64,000 nucleotides of DNA from Streptomyces aureocirculatus (GTDB taxonomy: Bacteria; Actinomycetota; Actinomycetes; Streptomycetales; Streptomycetaceae), in contig NZ_JOAP01000027.1 in the NCBI RefSeq assembly GCF_000720475.1, positions 1 through 64,000 of the forward strand. Direction: 5' to 3'. The position numbers and the translations under genes were made by a program. The notes below the pieces were generated by a model that did no database searches, had not been told where the DNA came from, and was given only the letters and a program-made list of their open reading frames with translations. Positions 62,041-64,000 of this stretch are shown in pieces. The stretch's first letter is position 1; the number at the start of each line of letters is the position of its first letter.

Positions 62041-64000
62041 TTACAGGCCCATGCCGTTCATGGTGCGCTCCAGGGAGTCCGCGTAGAGGCGGGCACCCCC
62101 GATCTTCGGGTGGAACGACTGGGCCGACAGGCCGAACTTCTCCAGGATCGGGTAGTCCGTCTTCGGTTCGTCGGAGTCCACCAGCGTCTTGACGATGCCG
62201 TGGACGGTCTCCGGGTCACCGCAGACGGCCTTGCCCGCGAAGTTGGTGGTCGGGTTGGAGAACCAGGCCTTCATGCCCAGCTTGACGGCGTCGTCGGCCG
62301 CGCCCTGCATCTCCGCCGTGAGGACGTTGGCGACGCCGTTCAGCCAGTCCGCGGAGCTGGCCGACAGGCCGATCTGGGCCATGGGGATCGAGACGCTCAG
62401 GCACTCGCCGCGCTTCTCGATGAGCGGCGGGTAGCCCATGAGCGCGATCTTCGCGTTCGGGGCCTTGCCGTGGATCTCCTTCAGGGTCTTGACGATGTCC
62501 GGTCGGACGATCTCCTTGATGAGGCCGACAGCGGCCTTCTCCAGGGGCTGGCCGATGAACTTGCGGTCACGGCCGCCGACGGAGCTGTCGACGTCGCCCT
62601 CCTCGAACGTCTTGTCCTTGCAGTTGCCGCCGTTGAAGGCCATCAGGCACTTCTGGATGATCTTGGAGAAGCGGGCGTCGTTGCCACCGATCGAGATGGT
62701 GACCAGGGAGGTGTTCTGGTCCAGGTACCCCTGGTCGATCTGGGGTGCCTCGCCGCCGTTGGACTGCCTCTCACCGGCGTGCACCACGTTGTAGGTGCGG
62801 GCGCCGGAGCAGGCGATCAGGTGGTAGTCCATCGCCGAGCCGCGGCTGTCGGCCAGGACGCCGACCGACTTGGAACGGCCCGGGATGGTGGCCTGCCGGG
62901 ACCATGCCTGGGTGGAGCGGTGGCAGGCGTTGCGGGCGTCCTTGTTCTGGTCGTCGCGGTAGTTGGTCTCCGGGTAGTAGTCCCGGTTGCCCTCGGAAGC
63001 GCCCTCACCGGAGGAGTAGGAGTCGCCCATGGCGACCACGAAGTCCTTCGGCTTGCCCGACAGCGGCTGGAAGGCCACCGAGTCCCAGGCGATGTCCTCG
63101 TCACCGGAGCCGTCCTCGGTGTCGGTGTCGAGGGTCACCGACGGGGTGCCGGTGAAGTTGAAGACGCCGAGGTCGACCCACTTGTTCTTACGGATGCGCT
63201 GCGGATGCACACGGACCGGGCTGGTGGAATCGGTGCCACCGATCTTGTACGCGGCCTGCCGGGTGTGCGCGCCGTGGTCCGGCATGTGGGCGAAGACGCG
63301 CATCCAGCCCCGCTTCGAGCTGCTGAGCGTCCACTTGCCGCTGGCGTGCAGCCGCTTGCCGTCGGCGGTGGCGAGCCAGCGGGTGTGGCCCATCCAGAAG
63401 TGGTTGCCGTTGCCCGCGCCGATCTGATGCAGGTCGACCTTGGACGGGTACTTTCCGCCCTCACCGGCGAAGGTGAATTTGAAGGATCCGTCGGAAGCGG
63501 TGGCACAGGTCCGTTCGGAGTTTCCGGCCGGGACCGTACCGTTGGGGAGGTTGTCGACGATCATCGCCCCGGCCGGCAGACCGATGTTGCAGTTCGGCGG
63601 GTACGAATTCTCGTCGGGCTGCTCCGGATAGGTGTCGTCGAAGCGGTGGACGGGGTTGCCGCACCTGGCTTCCGTGGTGCAGTTCTTCCACTGCACCGGC
63701 TGGTTCCACCAGCACTTCAGGTAGAGCGGATCCTTGTCGTGGGGGTCGCCGGGCAGCGCGCACGGTCCCTTGCCGTCGTCGTTGGACGCGCCGTCGCCGA
63801 TCTTCGAGGGCACACAGTCGTTCTGCGGACCGCAGAAGGTGTGCAGCGGCGGCTTCGCCGACGTGCGGGCGTCGTTGCTGTTCCACCAGGCCGCACGGTA
63901 TCCGGCCTGCATGTCACCGGGCTTGAACATGGCGGCGATCGGACGGGCGGCCCAACCGATCACCTTCTCCTCGTACGGCCAGTCCTGGGGGTGTGCGGCG
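62041..64000 (-). CDS. SGNH/GDSL hydrolase domain protein with golvesin-like domain (partial, 5' end outside window)
   Basis: The frame is open to the right window edge (upstream residues AHPQDWPYEEKV continue it), so the listed part of about 650 residues lacks the true N terminus. From the left: Cys-rich stretch (about 40-150), a beta-sandwich resembling golvesin C-terminal domains (RGWMRVFAHMPDHGAHTRQA), then an SGNH hydrolase domain with VVAMGDSYSSGEGAS (catalytic Ser), SIGGNDARFS and SFHPKIGG (catalytic His). Probably a large secreted esterase or cell-wall-associated protein. Unrelated to the biosynthetic genes. Confidence 0.85.
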   Translation of the reverse strand, partial: AAHPQDWPYEEKVIGWAARPIAAMFKPGDMQAGYRAAWWNSNDARTSAKPPLHTFCGPQNDCVPSKIGDGASNDDGKGPCALPGDPHDKDPLYLKCWWNQPVQWKNCTTEARCGNPVHRFDDTYPEQPDENSYPPNCNIGLPAGAMIVDNLPNGTVPAGNSERTCATASDGSFKFTFAGEGGKYPSKVDLHQIGAGNGNHFWMGHTRWLATADGKRLHASGKWTLSSSKRGWMRVFAHMPDHGAHTRQAAYKIGGTDSTSPVRVHPQRIRKNKWVDLGVFNFTGTPSVTLDTDTEDGSGDEDIAWDSVAFQPLSGKPKDFVVAMGDSYSSGEGASEGNRDYYPETNYRDDQNKDARNACHRSTQAWSRQATIPGRSKSVGVLADSRGSAMDYHLIACSGARTYNVVHAGERQSNGGEAPQIDQGYLDQNTSLVTISIGGNDARFSKIIQKCLMAFNGGNCKDKTFEEGDVDSSVGGRDRKFIGQPLEKAAVGLIKEIVRPDIVKTLKEIHGKAPNAKIALMGYPPLIEKRGECLSVSIPMAQIGLSASSADWLNGVANVLTAEMQGAADDAVKLGMKAWFSNPTTNFAGKAVCGDPETVHGIVKTLVDSDEPKTDYPILEKFGLSAQSFHPKIGGARLYADSLERTMNGMGL

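Noticed and set aside
1..64000. tRNA, rRNA genes or replication origin
   Set aside because: No cloverleaf, rRNA segment or DnaA-box cluster was recognised anywhere in the window.

Overview
The window is high-GC actinobacterial DNA, most likely from a Streptomyces or close relative. The support is third-position GC bias in every real gene, Streptomyces-style housekeeping families (spore photoproduct lyase family protein, PucR regulator, MMPL pump, SARP activator, F420-type LLM oxidoreductase), GTG/TTG starts and many translationally coupled ATGA/GTGA overlaps. Most of the window looks like one or two adjoining secondary-metabolite clusters with ordinary chromosomal genes interspersed and at the right edge.

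Layout. (1) 1-10507, minus strand: a nonribosomal peptide synthetase that runs off the left edge, read as partial C - C - A - T - C(internal deletion plus frameshift near 5670) - A - T - E - C - A. (2) 10864-14663, minus: a spore-photoproduct-lyase-like radical SAM protein, MetF and an aspartase/fumarase-superfamily lyase. The lyase is coupled to a large FAD protein (14660-16681), and this pair resembles the CreD/CreE nitrous-acid generator. (3) 16915-19860, plus: a quinone oxidoreductase, an aromatic flavin monooxygenase and a SRPBCC protein. (4) 20131-28981: compact cytochrome bd (cydAB), an MMPL exporter, a GAF/PucR regulator, and a DHA2 exporter divergent from a MarR regulator. (5) 28982-32050: an IS701-type transposase that has lost its first catalytic Asp, flanked by minisatellites, including a strict 31-bp hairpin-forming array and 154-bp and 38-bp direct repeats with no believable gene. 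(6) 32052-37058: a KASIII - arylamine N-acetyltransferase - Gfo/Idh operon, a hemerythrin, and a decayed paralogue of the flavin monooxygenase. (7) 37267-44473: a SARP activator and a complete set for a C-methylated dTDP-6-deoxysugar (thymidylyltransferase, 4,6-dehydratase, epimerase, ketoreductase, C-methyltransferase; the NovV/T/W/S/U set) with one glycosyltransferase. Its promoter carries three 11-bp-spaced heptamers typical of SARP operators. (8) 44621-53749, minus: a seven-gene run encoding a carboxylesterase, class II DAHP synthase, an EntA-like dehydrogenase, a PhzD-like isochorismatase, a PhzE-like ADIC synthase, a fatty-acyl-AMP ligase and a second KASIII. This is a chorismate to 3-hydroxyanthranilate (3-HAA) route plus acyl activation. 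(9) 54012-58122, plus: a second NAT, an acyl-adenylating ligase and a second flavin hydroxylase, all ATGA-coupled and divergent from the 3-HAA operon across a perfect 11-bp inverted repeat. (10) 58205-64000, minus: an LLM oxidoreductase, a NarL-type two-component pair, a lipoprotein and a truncated SGNH hydrolase. These look like chromosomal flank.

How the parts could fit together (inference). 3-HAA, an arylamine acid, is made from chorismate. It is activated by one of the AMP ligases, hydroxylated by a flavin enzyme, acylated or amidated by NAT and KASIII enzymes, and decorated with a noviose-like C-methyl deoxysugar. If the 13.2-16.7 kb pair is a true nitrosuccinate synthase/lyase, it would supply nitrite that could diazotise or N-nitrosate the arylamine. 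No single known cluster that I recognise combines all of these. No polyketide synthase or carrier-protein gene other than the NRPS is present. Whether the NRPS and region 8-9 belong to the same pathway cannot be decided from this window.
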